This document shows positions 24,731 to 33,767 of a stretch of 64,000 bases of DNA, piece by piece. The notes beneath the pieces are model-generated. The model searched no databases. It was not told where the DNA came from and saw nothing but the letters and a program-made list of their open reading frames with translations. Source of the DNA: Sphingomicrobium clamense. Its GTDB lineage: Bacteria > Pseudomonadota > Alphaproteobacteria > Sphingomonadales > Sphingomonadaceae. The position numbers and the translations under genes are program-made. Where the stretch lies: positions 1,038,001-1,102,000 of the forward strand of contig NZ_JAHVAH010000001.1 of the NCBI RefSeq assembly GCF_019264355.1, given 5' to 3'. Position 1 is the stretch's first letter; each line of letters opens with the position of its first letter.

Positions 24731-26065
24731 ATGAGTTTTGCAGTCGTCATCCTCGCCGCGGGGCAGGGTTCCCGCATGAAGTCGCGCACCCACAAGGTGC
24801 TCCACCCGATCGCCGACAAGCCGATGCTGATGCATCTGCTCGATACGGTCGAGGCGATGGGTTCGGCGCGTAATGTGGTCGTGGTCGGCCAGTCGCGCGA
24901 GCAGGTCGAGGGCGCGCTGGCGGATCGCGATGTCGCGATCGCGGTGCAGGAAGAGCAGAAGGGCACGGGGCACGCGGTGCTGATGGCGCGCGATGCGCTG
25001 GCCGATTATTCCGGGCCGATCGTGGTGCTGTACGGCGATGTGCCGTTCGTGGGGCGCAAGACGCTCGAGACGATGGTCGCGCGCCTGGGCGAGCGCGATG
25101 CGCCGGGCGTGGTGGTGCTGGCATCTTCGCCCGAAGACCCCAAGGCCTATGGCCGCGTCATCCTGGGCGAAGGCGACCGCATCGCCAAGATGGTCGAATA
25201 TAAGGACGCCAACGAGGCCGAGCGTGCCTGCCGTCTGTGCAATTCGGGCATGATGGCGGTCGAGAGCGCTTCGTTGTGGGGCTGGCTCGACCGTGTCGGG
25301 AACGACAATGCCGCAGGCGAGTATTATCTGCCCGACGTCGTGATGCTGGCGCAGAAGGACGGGCGCACGCCGGTGGCGGTGGAGGCGGATCCTGTCGAGA
25401 CGACGGGCATCAACAGCCGCATCGAGCTGGCCGAGGCCGAAGCGCAGTTCCAGCAGCTGGCGCGCGAGGATGCGATGGCGGCGGGGGTGACCTTGCGCGA
25501 TCCTGCGAGCGTCTTCTTCAGCCATGACACCAAGCTGGCGCCCGACGTCATCGTCGAGCCCAACGTCGTCTTCGGCCCGGGCGTGAGCGTGGGAGCGGGC
25601 AGCCGCATTCGTGCCTTCTCGCACCTCGAGGGGGCGAGCGTCGGCGAGGGCTGCGAAGTCGGACCCTATGCGCGCCTGCGCCCCGGTGCGGTGATGGAGA
25701 CCGGCTCCAAGGTCGGCAATTTCGTCGAGATGAAGAAGGCGACGCTGGGCGAGGGGGCGAAGGCCAATCACCTGACCTATCTGGGCGATGCGACGGTGGG
25801 TGCCGGCGCGAATATCGGCGCGGGCACGATCACCTGCAACTATGACGGTTTTGGCAAATACAAGACCGAGATTGGCGAAGGCGCCTTCATCGGATCGAAC
25901 AGCTCGCTTGTCGCGCCGGTCACGATCGGTAAAGGTGCCATCGTTGGCGCGGGCAGCGTCATTACGAAAAATGTGGACGAAGATTCGCTGGGCGTTGCGC
26001 GCGGCGATCAGCGCGGACTGGCCGGCTGGGCCGCCAAGTTCCGCGAGAAGATGAAGAAAGAGTAG
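24731..26065 (+). CDS. glmU: Bifunctional GlmU (GlcN-1-P acetyltransferase / UDP-GlcNAc pyrophosphorylase)
   Basis: The 444-residue enzyme makes UDP-GlcNAc for peptidoglycan and LPS. The N-terminal nucleotidyltransferase carries LAAGQGSRMKSRTHKVLHPI and the C-terminal left-handed beta-helix has hexapeptide repeats and the acetyltransferase segment GDATVGAGANIGAGTITCNYDG. The start at 24731 gives the family N-terminus. A 5-bp gap precedes glmS, so the two form a natural operon for hexosamine synthesis. Confidence 0.96.
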   Translation: MSFAVVILAAGQGSRMKSRTHKVLHPIADKPMLMHLLDTVEAMGSARNVVVVGQSREQVEGALADRDVAIAVQEEQKGTGHAVLMARDALADYSGPIVVLYGDVPFVGRKTLETMVARLGERDAPGVVVLASSPEDPKAYGRVILGEGDRIAKMVEYKDANEAERACRLCNSGMMAVESASLWGWLDRVGNDNAAGEYYLPDVVMLAQKDGRTPVAVEADPVETTGINSRIELAEAEAQFQQLAREDAMAAGVTLRDPASVFFSHDTKLAPDVIVEPNVVFGPGVSVGAGSRIRAFSHLEGASVGEGCEVGPYARLRPGAVMETGSKVGNFVEMKKATLGEGAKANHLTYLGDATVGAGANIGAGTITCNYDGFGKYKTEIGEGAFIGSNSSLVAPVTIGKGAIVGAGSVITKNVDEDSLGVARGDQRGLAGWAAKFREKMKKE

Positions 26066-26070
26066 CGTAC

Positions 26071-27894
26071 ATGTGTGGGATCGTCGGGATTGTCGGCAAG
26101 GAACCGGTCGCCGAACGTCTGTTCGACGGGCTCAAGCGGCTCGAATATCGCGGTTATGACAGCGCGGGCATCTGCACGCTGACCGAGGACGGATTCGACC
26201 GTCGCCGGGCCGAGGGCAAGCTCAACAATTTGCGTGCCGAGCTCGACGCCAAGCCGCTGTCGGGCGACATCGGGATCGCGCATACGCGCTGGGCGACCCA
26301 TGGTGCGCCGGTCGAAAAGAATGCGCACCCGCACATCGTCGGCAAGGTCGCGATCATCCACAACGGCATCATCGAGAATTTCAAGCCGTTGCGCGAAGAG
26401 CTCGCCGCTGAGGGGCGCGAGTTCCAGAGCGATACGGACAGCGAAGTGGTCGGCCACTTGGTCGACCGCGAGATCCAGGCGGGCAAATCGCCGCGCGATG
26501 CGGTCGCCGCTGTCCTCAGCCGCCTGCAGGGCGCGTTCGGCATGGCGTTCCTGTTCCTCGACCATCCCGATCTGATCATCGGTGCGCGCCACGGCTCGCC
26601 GCTCACGGTCGGTTTTGGCGAAGGCGAGAATTATCTCGGGTCGGACGCGATCGCGCTTGCGCCGCTGTCGCAGCGCATCGCCTATCTCGATGATGGCGAC
26701 TGGGTTGTGCTGACCCCCGATGCCGTCGAGATTTACGACAAGGACAATGAGCGCGTCGAGCGCGAGATCGTCAATTCGGGCGCCAGCGCCGCGGCGGTCG
26801 AAAAGGGCAATTATCGCCACTACATGCAGAAGGAAATCTTCGAACAGCCGATCGTGGTCGCCCAGACCCTTCAAAGCTACGTTCGCCCGTTCGAGGGCAA
26901 GATCGCCTTGCCCGATATCGATCTCGATCTCGCCGGGGTCAATCGCGTGACGATCGTCGCGTGTGGGACCAGCTTCTACGCCGGGATGGTCGCCAAATAC
27001 TGGATCGAGCAGTTCGCGCGCGTGCCGGTCGACATCGATGTCGCCTCCGAATTCCGCTATCGCGATCCGGTGATGGAAGATGGCGGGCTCGCGCTCTTCA
27101 TCTCTCAGTCGGGCGAAACCGCCGACACGCTCGCGGCTCTGGCTTATGCCAAGGAGCAGAAGCAGGTCATCGCGGCCGTCATCAACGTTCCGACGTCGAC
27201 CATGGCGCGCGAGGCGGACATCGTTCTGCCGACGCATGCCGGCCCCGAAATCGGTGTCGCCTCGACCAAGGCCTTCACTTGCCAGCTTGCCGTGCTCGCC
27301 GCGTTCGCCGCCAATCTCGCGCGTGCCAAGGGGAAGATGAGCGAAGAGGAGGAGGCCGACCTGGTCGCGCATCTTCGCGAAGTGCCCGAAACGCTCAACC
27401 AGGCGCTCGATCATGACGAGGATATCGCCTCAATGGCGCACCTCGTCGCCCCGGCGCGCGATGTGCTCTATCTCGGTCGCGGGCAGGACTATCCGCTGGC
27501 GATGGAAGGCGCGCTCAAGCTCAAGGAAATCAGCTACATCCACGCCGAAGGCTACGCCTCGGGCGAGATGAAGCACGGGCCGATCGCACTGATCGACGAC
27601 AAGGTGCCGGTGATCGTGCTCGCGCCCTCGGGACCGCTGTTCGAGAAGACGGTCAGCAATATGCAGGAAGTCGCCGCGCGCGGTGGCAAGATCATCCTCA
27701 TCTCCGACGCGAAAGGCATCGCGGAGGCCGGCGAAGGCTGCATGGCGACGATCGAGATGCCCGAGGCGCATCCGCTGATCCAGCCGATCGTCTATGCCGT
27801 CCCGGTGCAGCTGCTTGCCTATCACGTCGCGGTTGCCAAGGGCACCGACGTCGACCAGCCGCGCAACCTCGCCAAGTCGGTAACGGTCGAATAG
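26071..27894 (+). CDS. glmS: Glutamine-fructose-6-phosphate aminotransferase
   Basis: The 607-residue enzyme produces glucosamine-6-phosphate. The N-terminal glutaminase starts at the nucleophile in MCGIVGIVG (Cys2). Two SIS domains follow (VACGTSFYAGMVAKYW, SQSGETADTLAALA and the second near LYLGRGQDYPLAMEGALKLKE). The C-terminus ends in PRNLAKSVTVE, the conserved tail. It is convergent with the LysR gene, one base apart. Confidence 0.97.
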   Translation: MCGIVGIVGKEPVAERLFDGLKRLEYRGYDSAGICTLTEDGFDRRRAEGKLNNLRAELDAKPLSGDIGIAHTRWATHGAPVEKNAHPHIVGKVAIIHNGIIENFKPLREELAAEGREFQSDTDSEVVGHLVDREIQAGKSPRDAVAAVLSRLQGAFGMAFLFLDHPDLIIGARHGSPLTVGFGEGENYLGSDAIALAPLSQRIAYLDDGDWVVLTPDAVEIYDKDNERVEREIVNSGASAAAVEKGNYRHYMQKEIFEQPIVVAQTLQSYVRPFEGKIALPDIDLDLAGVNRVTIVACGTSFYAGMVAKYWIEQFARVPVDIDVASEFRYRDPVMEDGGLALFISQSGETADTLAALAYAKEQKQVIAAVINVPTSTMAREADIVLPTHAGPEIGVASTKAFTCQLAVLAAFAANLARAKGKMSEEEEADLVAHLREVPETLNQALDHDEDIASMAHLVAPARDVLYLGRGQDYPLAMEGALKLKEISYIHAEGYASGEMKHGPIALIDDKVPVIVLAPSGPLFEKTVSNMQEVAARGGKIILISDAKGIAEAGEGCMATIEMPEAHPLIQPIVYAVPVQLLAYHVAVAKGTDVDQPRNLAKSVTVE

Positions 27895-27895
27895 G

Positions 27896-28789
27896 CTAGG
27901 CCGCGCCGGTTTCCTTCGCGCGCTCGATCAACAGGTCTCCCAGCCCCGTCATGACCGCCTTGATGTGCGGTTGGCGGCGGATACGGTCGTGCGTGATCAG
28001 CCAGGTGCGGTAGCCGCGCGGGTGGGGCGGGAAGAGCTGCACGAGGTCGGGAAAATGTGAAGCCGTCATCGTCGAGATGAAGGTGATGCCAAGCCCGGCG
28101 CGCGCCGCCGAAATCATGCCGGTCAGCGTATCGTAATGCAGGTCGGGTTCGACGCCCGGCGCGTATTTCTCGAGCCAGGCGTCGAAGATCCCCTCGATAG
28201 AGGCGCCGCCCCCGGAGATAAAATGGTGCCCCGCCAATTGCTTGAGCGTTTTGGGGCGCCCATGCTCGGCGGCATACTCCTCGCTGCAGTAGCAGGTCCA
28301 GGCATCGTCAAAGAGGTGTCGGACAACCAGCGCGTCGCCCTTGGGGTCCTTGGTGAATCGAAGCGCGACATCGGCCTCGCCCTTGGCGAGATCGCGATTG
28401 GTCTGGCTGTGATCGACCTCGATGCGAACGTCGGGATATTGGCGCCTGAACTTGGCGAGCAGCGGCGGCAGCACGATTTCAGCGTAAGTCTCGTTGGTGG
28501 TCAGGCGGACGACGCCGGCGACTTCGCGCGTCGCCGCATTGGCCTCGGCCTCGACCGCCGCCGCAGCCTTCGCCGTCGCGCGGGCCTTTTCGAGCAGGTC
28601 CTGTCCCGCCGAGGACAGGCGATAGCCTGACTGCCGCTTTTCAAAGAGTTCGAGGCCCAGCGCCGCCTCGAGCGCGGACACGCGACGCGCCACGGTGGTC
28701 TGGTTCGCGCCCAGCAGGCGTGCCGCCTTGAGCGTGCTGCCTTCGTCGGCAACCGCGAGGAAATATTTGACGTCGTTCCAGTCGAACAT
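27896..28789 (-). CDS. LysR-family transcriptional regulator
   Basis: The 297-residue regulator has an N-terminal winged helix-turn-helix (FDWNDVKYFLAVADEGSTLKAARLLGANQTTVARRVSALE) and a periplasmic-binding-protein-like effector domain from about residue 90. The start at 28789 is preferred; 28801 is possible. A perfect palindrome lies 35-52 bp upstream, so autoregulation is plausible. The effector and targets are unknown. It is divergent from urcA. Confidence 0.92.
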   Translation of the reverse strand: MFDWNDVKYFLAVADEGSTLKAARLLGANQTTVARRVSALEAALGLELFEKRQSGYRLSSAGQDLLEKARATAKAAAAVEAEANAATREVAGVVRLTTNETYAEIVLPPLLAKFRRQYPDVRIEVDHSQTNRDLAKGEADVALRFTKDPKGDALVVRHLFDDAWTCYCSEEYAAEHGRPKTLKQLAGHHFISGGGASIEGIFDAWLEKYAPGVEPDLHYDTLTGMISAARAGLGITFISTMTASHFPDLVQLFPPHPRGYRTWLITHDRIRRQPHIKAVMTGLGDLLIERAKETGAA

Positions 28790-28823
28790 GGGTGTGAGCA
28801 TAGCCTAAGCGATGCGCGATAGC

Positions 28824-28841
28824 TTCTGCAAATTTGCAGAA
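28824..28841. promoter_or_regulatory. 18-bp perfect palindrome upstream of the LysR gene
   Basis: TTCTGCAAATTTGCAGAA is fully self-complementary and lies in the 163-bp divergent gap between the LysR gene and urcA, 35 bp from the LysR start. A perfect even palindrome of this size is typical of a dimeric regulator site; LysR regulators bind dyads in this position. Confidence 0.6.
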
Positions 28842-28952
28842 TGAAAGCGCGTTCTTGTGGCTGCCGGGGGCGAAAATGTGCGCCTATTGAGAGGTTCGTC
28901 GAGACGCCGGACCTGCTCCGCGTCCACCCCAAGAACCGAAGAGGGACGAACC

Positions 28953-29234
28953 ATGACCAAGACTTTCCTGACCGCCGCCGCATTGGCCTTTGCCACCCCG
29001 GCGTTTGCCGAACCCGTTACCGTCATCGTGCCGACCGCAGGCTATGACCTGTCGACGCCCGAGGGCCGCGCCGCGCTCTACGACCGCGCCGCCCGTCTCG
29101 CCGAGAAGGAATGCGGCGATGCGTCCGCATTCGACCTTAAGGGCAAGAAGGCGGTGCGCGAATGCCGTGAGACCGTGATGACCGCGGTTCAGCGCCACGC
29201 CGCCCAGTCGCGGCTCGTCGACGCCGCTCGCTGA
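28953..29234 (+). CDS. UrcA family protein
   Basis: The 93-residue exported protein has a signal peptide MTKTFLTAAALAFATPAFAEP and the UrcA-type body YDLSTPEGRAALYDRAARLAEKECG with a second cysteine in RECRETVMTAV, so a disulfide is likely. UrcA proteins are small periplasmic proteins of unknown function, common in sphingomonads. GAGGGACGAACC precedes the ATG. It is followed by a hairpin resembling a terminator. Confidence 0.85.
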   Translation: MTKTFLTAAALAFATPAFAEPVTVIVPTAGYDLSTPEGRAALYDRAARLAEKECGDASAFDLKGKKAVRECRETVMTAVQRHAAQSRLVDAAR

Positions 29235-29250
29235 TCACGAACCCGCGCCG

Positions 29251-29281
29251 AGGGTCGCTGCCCAAGACGGGCGGCGGCCCT
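29251..29281 (+). terminator. Terminator-like hairpin after urcA
   Basis: AGGGTCGCTGCCC pairs with GGGCGGCGGCCCT (13 pairs including two G-U) around an AAGAC loop, followed by TGTTCG. The U-tract is poor, so this is a moderate call. Confidence 0.5.
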
Positions 29282-29333
29282 TGTTCGTAACTATCGCCGC
29301 CGCCATGCGTATGTAGAGGCAAGGAGGGCGGCG

Positions 29334-30551
29334 ATGATCACGACCGAACCATATCGATTTACCGGTGCCGGCGGGATGACGCTCGACGGACGTCTCGAAA
29401 AGCCGCGTTACGGCACCCCGCGCGCGGTCGCCATTTTCGCGCATTGCTTCACGTGCGGGAAGGACAGTCGCGCGGCGACTTTCATCACGCGCGCGCTGGC
29501 GGCGCAGGGCATAATGGTATTGCGCTTCGACTTTGTCGGCCTGGGCGGCTCGGCGGGCGACCTGTCGGGTTTTGCCAGCCAGGTCGCCGATCTCGAGGCT
29601 GCAGCGAATGCGCTCGAGGCCGACGGGCACGCGCCCTCGCTGCTGATCGGGCACAGCCTGGGCGGCGCGGCGGTGATTGCGGCCGCGGGCCAGTGCGAGA
29701 CGGTGCGCGCGGTGGCGACGATCGGCGCGCCGTCGGACACCGATCACGTGCTCACGCACTTGGGAGACAGTATTGAGGAGATCGAGGTCGAAGGCGAGGC
29801 GGTCGTCAAACTCGCGGGGCGCGATTTCTGCATCAAGAAGGACTTCATCGAGGATACGCGCGGGCAACGGCAGGAAGATGCGATCCGCAACCTTGGCAAA
29901 CCGCTGCTCATTCTCCATTCGCCGACCGACGAAATCGTCTCGGTCGAGCATGCGCGCACGATCTACGAGACGGCGCGCCACCCCAAGAGCTTCATCGCGC
30001 TCGATGGCGCCAGTCATTTGCTCACCGATGACGAAAACGCCCATTATGCCGCCGACCTGATCGCGGCGTGGGGCTCGCGCTATGCCGAGGGCGATCGCGT
30101 GGAAGAGGAGGAGCGCCCGCTCGAGGGCGTGGTGCGCGTGACGACGGCTGGCGGCAAATTCGCGCAGCATGTGATGACGGGCACTCACGACTTCATCGCC
30201 GACGAACCCAAAAGCTATGGCGGGGAGGATGACGGGCCGACGCCCTACGACCTGCTGCTCGCCTCGCTCGGCACCTGCACGTCGATGACCATGAAAATGT
30301 ATGCCGACCGCAAGGGGATGAAGCTCGACAAGGTGCGCATCGAGCTGGAGCATAGCCGCGACCACGCCAAGGATTGCGCCGATTGCGATTTCGAGAATGG
30401 CAAGCAGATCCAGGCGATCGATCGCGCGATCGAGCTGGAGGGCGAGTTGAGCGACGAAGAGCGCGCGAAATTGCTCGAGATTGCCGACAAGTGCCCGGTT
30501 CACCGGACGCTCGAAAGCGAGCTTCACATCCACACGACGGAGGTCAAATGA
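29334..30551 (+). CDS. Alpha/beta hydrolase-OsmC fusion protein
   Basis: The 405-residue fusion joins an N-terminal alpha/beta hydrolase (about 1-255), with the nucleophile motif GHSLGG and a late histidine in GASHLL, to a C-terminal OsmC domain (about 265-405). The OsmC redox cysteines are in SLGTCTSMTMKMY and CPVHRTLES. OsmC proteins reduce organic hydroperoxides; the fusion suggests a linked ester or lipid-peroxide substrate, which is inference. AAGGAGGG precedes the ATG. It overlaps the GFA gene by 4 bases (ATGA). Confidence 0.92.
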   Translation: MITTEPYRFTGAGGMTLDGRLEKPRYGTPRAVAIFAHCFTCGKDSRAATFITRALAAQGIMVLRFDFVGLGGSAGDLSGFASQVADLEAAANALEADGHAPSLLIGHSLGGAAVIAAAGQCETVRAVATIGAPSDTDHVLTHLGDSIEEIEVEGEAVVKLAGRDFCIKKDFIEDTRGQRQEDAIRNLGKPLLILHSPTDEIVSVEHARTIYETARHPKSFIALDGASHLLTDDENAHYAADLIAAWGSRYAEGDRVEEEERPLEGVVRVTTAGGKFAQHVMTGTHDFIADEPKSYGGEDDGPTPYDLLLASLGTCTSMTMKMYADRKGMKLDKVRIELEHSRDHAKDCADCDFENGKQIQAIDRAIELEGELSDEERAKLLEIADKCPVHRTLESELHIHTTEVK

Positions 30552-30916
30552 AGGGGGGATGCCATTGCGGGGCGGTGCGCTACGAATTTGCGGGCGAGCC
30601 ACCGTTCGAGGTGCTCAAGTGCAACTGCTCGATGTGCGCACGCACGGGCTTCCTGCACCTGATGGTGCCGCATGAGGAGTTTACGCTGCTCAAGGGCGAG
30701 GATTCGCTGACCAGCTATCGCTTCGGCACGGGCGCAGCGAACCATCTCTTCTGCAAGCATTGCGGGGTGAAGAGTTTCTACCAGCCGCGCAGCCATCCCG
30801 AGGCGTGGAGCGTCAACGCCAATTGCCTCGGCGAGGAGGTCGAGCTGCGCGTGACACCGTTCGACGGAAAGAACTGGGAAACAGCATTCAAGAAACTTCC
30901 GGGGGAAGATTCTTGA
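30548..30916 (+). CDS. GFA-family zinc-binding protein
   Basis: The 122-residue GFA/CENP-V-type protein has zinc cysteines in MKGGCHCGAVRY, KCNCSMCARTG and FCKHCGVKSF, the three clusters of the family. Members include S-(hydroxymethyl)glutathione synthase, but most are of unknown function. The start overlaps the upstream fusion gene's stop as ATGA, so the two are probably translated together. Confidence 0.9.
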   Translation: MKGGCHCGAVRYEFAGEPPFEVLKCNCSMCARTGFLHLMVPHEEFTLLKGEDSLTSYRFGTGAANHLFCKHCGVKSFYQPRSHPEAWSVNANCLGEEVELRVTPFDGKNWETAFKKLPGEDS

Positions 30917-30971
30917 AGTTGTTCGAAGGCTTCGCTCGACGACGAGGCTGGCGCTGGCTAGTCCTGAGCGC

Positions 30972-32003
30972 GTGACCCATCGACCGCTCCGCCTGATGCT
31001 CAACAAGAGCGCGCTCCAGTCCAACTGGCGCTGGCTGAACGACCGTGGCGGCGCGCCCGCCGGGGCGGCGATCAAGGCGGACGGATACGGGCTCGGCGCG
31101 CGCGAGGTGATGGCGCATCTCTACGAGGCGGGTTGCCGCGATTTCTTCGTGTCGACCTGGGCCGAGGCCAAGGCGCTTGGGGAGGTGCCGGAGGGTGCTT
31201 CGCTCGCGGTGCTGCATGGTCTAGGCCCCGACGACGGTGCGGCGGCGGCGGGGAGCGAGGCGCGACCCGTCCTGTGCAGCGCGGCGCAAGTGCAGCGCTG
31301 GCGGATCGCCTTTGCGGATCGCCCCTGCGACGTGATGGTCGATACCGGCATGAACCGGCTTGGCCTGTCGCTGGACGAGCTCGATGCGCTCGACGGGCTG
31401 ACAATCGACACGCTGCACAGCCATTTGGCCTGCGCGGACGAGGACCATCCGCTCAACGGGAAGCAGCTGGAGCGCTTTCGCGCTGTGCGTGAGCGGGTCC
31501 CGGCGAAGCGCTACTCGCTGGCGAATAGCGCGGGGATTTTCCTTGGTGACGAATACGGGTTCGACCTGACGCGCCCGGGGCTGGCGCTTTATGGCGGAAT
31601 TCCGCGCGAGGAGGCGCGTTGTAATATCACCGGCGTGGTGACACCCGAGGCGCAAATCTTGCAGCTCAGGACGCTCAAGGCGGGCGAGGCGATCGGCTAT
31701 GGCGCGAAGTTCACCGCAGAGCGCGACATGCCGGCCGCGATCCTCAACATCGGCTATGCCGACGGATACTGGCGCAACCTGACGGGGCAGGGGCATGCGC
31801 GCGTGGGCGCCACGCTGCTGCCGCTGGTCGGGCGGGTCTCGATGGACCTCGTCGCGGTCGATGTTTCGCGCATGCCCGACTGGCGCGAGGGCGACTGGAT
31901 GGCGCTCGATTTCGATCTCGAGCAAGTCGCGCGGCAGGCGGGGCTGTCGCAATACGAGGTGCTGACCGGGCTCGGCAGCCGCTTCGAGCGGGTGTGGCGC
32001 TAG
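30972..32003 (+). CDS. alr: Alanine racemase
   Basis: The 343-residue PLP enzyme converts L- to D-alanine for peptidoglycan. The PLP lysine is in AAIKADGYGLGA (about residue 35), and the catalytic tyrosine in AIGYGAKFTAERD. MPA-AILNIGYADGYWR and VGRVSMDLVAVD are typical of the C-terminal domain. The GTG at 30972 is chosen as start; an ATG eight codons later (30996) is an alternative. The N-terminus is shorter than in E. coli Alr. It overlaps the convergent nth gene by 4 bases. Confidence 0.94.
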   Translation: MTHRPLRLMLNKSALQSNWRWLNDRGGAPAGAAIKADGYGLGAREVMAHLYEAGCRDFFVSTWAEAKALGEVPEGASLAVLHGLGPDDGAAAAGSEARPVLCSAAQVQRWRIAFADRPCDVMVDTGMNRLGLSLDELDALDGLTIDTLHSHLACADEDHPLNGKQLERFRAVRERVPAKRYSLANSAGIFLGDEYGFDLTRPGLALYGGIPREEARCNITGVVTPEAQILQLRTLKAGEAIGYGAKFTAERDMPAAILNIGYADGYWRNLTGQGHARVGATLLPLVGRVSMDLVAVDVSRMPDWREGDWMALDFDLEQVARQAGLSQYEVLTGLGSRFERVWR

Positions 32004-32653
32004 GCTTTCTTGCGCTTGGGCGCGGGGGATTTCTTTTTGTAGGCGCACAAGTCGGCGACGACGCATCGCCAGCACTCGGGCGTGCGCGCCTTGCACGTGT
32101 AGCGACCGTGAAGGATCAGCCAGTGATGCGCGCCGAGCCTGAAGGGTTGGGGCGTGACCTTATCGAGCTTTTTCTCGACCGCGAGCGGAGTCTTGCCGCG
32201 CGCAAGGCCGGTGCGGTTGCCGACGCGAAAAATGTGGGTGTCGACCGCGAAGGTTTCCTGCCCGAAGGCGCAGTTGAGGACGACGTTGGCGGTCTTGCGC
32301 CCGACGCCGGGCAGCCGTTCGAGTGCGTCGCGGTCCTGCGGCACCTCGCCGTCATAATCGTTGACCAGGATCTGCGCGGCCTTGATTACGTTCTTGGCCT
32401 TCTGGTTGAACAGGCCGATCGTCTTGATGTGCTCCTTGAGCCCGTCCTCGCCCAGCGCGAGCATCTGTTCGGGCGTCTTCACCTTGTCGAACAGCGCGCG
32501 CGTGGCCTTGTTGACGCCAACATCGGTGGCCTGCGCCGAGAGCGCGACCGCGACGACCAGCTGGTAGGGATTGCCATATTCCAGCTCGGTCTCGGGGTTG
32601 GGATTGTCCTCCGCGAGCCGCGAGTAGAATTCGAAAATGTCGTCCTTTTTCAT
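32000..32653 (-). CDS. nth: Endonuclease III
   Basis: The 217-residue base-excision glycosylase/AP lyase acts on oxidised pyrimidines. Motifs: the catalytic lysine in helix-hairpin-helix LPGVGRKTANVVL, the aspartate in VDTHIFRV, and a C-terminal 4Fe-4S loop CKARTPECWRCVVADLC with C-x6-C-x2-C-x5-C spacing. The C-terminal tail is basic (KKKSPAPKRKKA). It is the last gene of a minus-strand run behind dapB and a thioesterase. Confidence 0.96.
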   Translation of the reverse strand: MKKDDIFEFYSRLAEDNPNPETELEYGNPYQLVVAVALSAQATDVGVNKATRALFDKVKTPEQMLALGEDGLKEHIKTIGLFNQKAKNVIKAAQILVNDYDGEVPQDRDALERLPGVGRKTANVVLNCAFGQETFAVDTHIFRVGNRTGLARGKTPLAVEKKLDKVTPQPFRLGAHHWLILHGRYTCKARTPECWRCVVADLCAYKKKSPAPKRKKA

Positions 32654-32656
32654 GGA

Positions 32657-33343
32657 CTAACCGATGACATCTTTCATCGAATAGAGGCCGGGCTTCTGGC
32701 TGGCGAGGAAGCGAGCGGCGGCGATGGCGCCGCGAGCGAAGATGGCGCGGCTCTCGGCGCGATGCGAGAGAATGAGCCGTTCTTCGGGGCCCAGGAACAT
32801 CACGTCATGGTCGCCCGCCACGGTCCCGCCGCGCACCGCGCTATAGCCGATCGAGCCAACTTCGCGGCGCAGGTCCTTGCCGCAGCGTCCCATATCGTCG
32901 AGCGCGTCCTCGTCGCGGCCCCGTTCTGCTGCGAGGCCGAGATGGAGCGCGGTGCCGGAAGGGGCGTCGGCCTTATGCTTGTGATGCGCCTCGACGATCT
33001 CGATGTCCCAGTCTTCGCGTCCCAGCACCCTGGCAGCGCGTTCGACGAGGTCGGAAAGGAGTGCGACGCCCACCGACGTATTGGGGGCGTAAAGCAGGGG
33101 GATGTCGCCCGCCGCCTCGCGCATCATGGATTCATGTCCTTCATCGAGCCCCGTCGTGCCGACCAGCAGCGCCTGCCCGGCGTCGAGCGCGCGGCTGATG
33201 CTGGCGCGAAGGCCCTCGGGCGAAGAGAAGTCGATCAGCACGTCGCCGCCGCTGTCCACGACGGCAAGATCGCCTTCGTCCTTGGCAGCATCGGCGATGG
33301 CACGGCCCATGCGGCCGTCGGGTGCGAAGAGTTCGATGTTCAT
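32657..33343 (-). CDS. dapB: 4-hydroxy-tetrahydrodipicolinate reductase, short form
   Basis: The 228-residue NAD(P)H-dependent reductase of lysine and meso-DAP synthesis has an N-terminal PDGRMGRAIADA nucleotide loop, DFSSPEGL, GTTGLDE, and the catalytic EAHHKHKADAPSGTA stretch with the GYSAVRGGTVAGDHDV segment. It is about 40 residues shorter than E. coli DapB; the region between the nucleotide loop and DFSSPEGL is reduced. The catalytic motifs are intact. The 22-bp gap to the thioesterase suggests cotranscription. Confidence 0.93.
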   Translation of the reverse strand: MNIELFAPDGRMGRAIADAAKDEGDLAVVDSGGDVLIDFSSPEGLRASISRALDAGQALLVGTTGLDEGHESMMREAAGDIPLLYAPNTSVGVALLSDLVERAARVLGREDWDIEIVEAHHKHKADAPSGTALHLGLAAERGRDEDALDDMGRCGKDLRREVGSIGYSAVRGGTVAGDHDVMFLGPEERLILSHRAESRAIFARGAIAAARFLASQKPGLYSMKDVIG

Positions 33344-33365
33344 GAGGGCCTTGATGGCCCAGCGG

Positions 33366-33761
33366 CTAGAGGTCCGGCAAGAACTTCTTTGCCACGTCAC
33401 GGGCGAGGCGGGCAGGACGCTGGCTCGCCGCGTCGAGGCAGCACCAGACGCTCTTCGCCTCGGCAACCACCTGGTCGCCGCGCTTGATCACGGTCGTGAA
33501 GAAGACGCGCGCGCCCTTCATCTTGTCGGCGATCACGTCGGCGACGACATCGTCCTCGAGAAAGGTCGGGCGGCGGTAGCTGATCTCGTGCTTAAGCGCG
33601 ACCCACAGGTGCTTGGCCACCGCCTCGGGCGGGGCAAGGCTCTCCCAGTAGCGAACGACCGCATCCTGCACCCATTTGAGGTACACGGCGTTGTTGACAT
33701 GACCCATATGGTCGATGTCGCCTTCGCTAATGCCGATCGTATGATGATACGCGCTACCCAT
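33366..33761 (-). CDS. 4-hydroxybenzoyl-CoA-type (hot-dog) thioesterase
   Basis: The 131-residue hot-dog protein has the 4HBT signature DIDHMGHVNNAVYLKWVQDA with the catalytic aspartate. Members hydrolyse acyl-CoA thioesters, and the substrate here is not known. A TGACAT inverted repeat lies just upstream. A near-perfect TTGACA-N16-CATGAT could be the promoter, which would place the transcript start almost on the ATG and produce a leaderless mRNA. Confidence 0.88.
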   Translation of the reverse strand: MGSAYHHTIGISEGDIDHMGHVNNAVYLKWVQDAVVRYWESLAPPEAVAKHLWVALKHEISYRRPTFLEDDVVADVIADKMKGARVFFTTVIKRGDQVVAEAKSVWCCLDAASQRPARLARDVAKKFLPDL

Positions 33762-33767
33762 GATGCG

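Noticed and set aside
23930-25771. 613-codon minus-strand ORF opposite the H1-like gene and glmU
   Set aside because: Antisense to glmU and to the Lys-rich gene; the Leu/Gly/Arg repeats in it are the mirror of the KPAAKK coding repeats.
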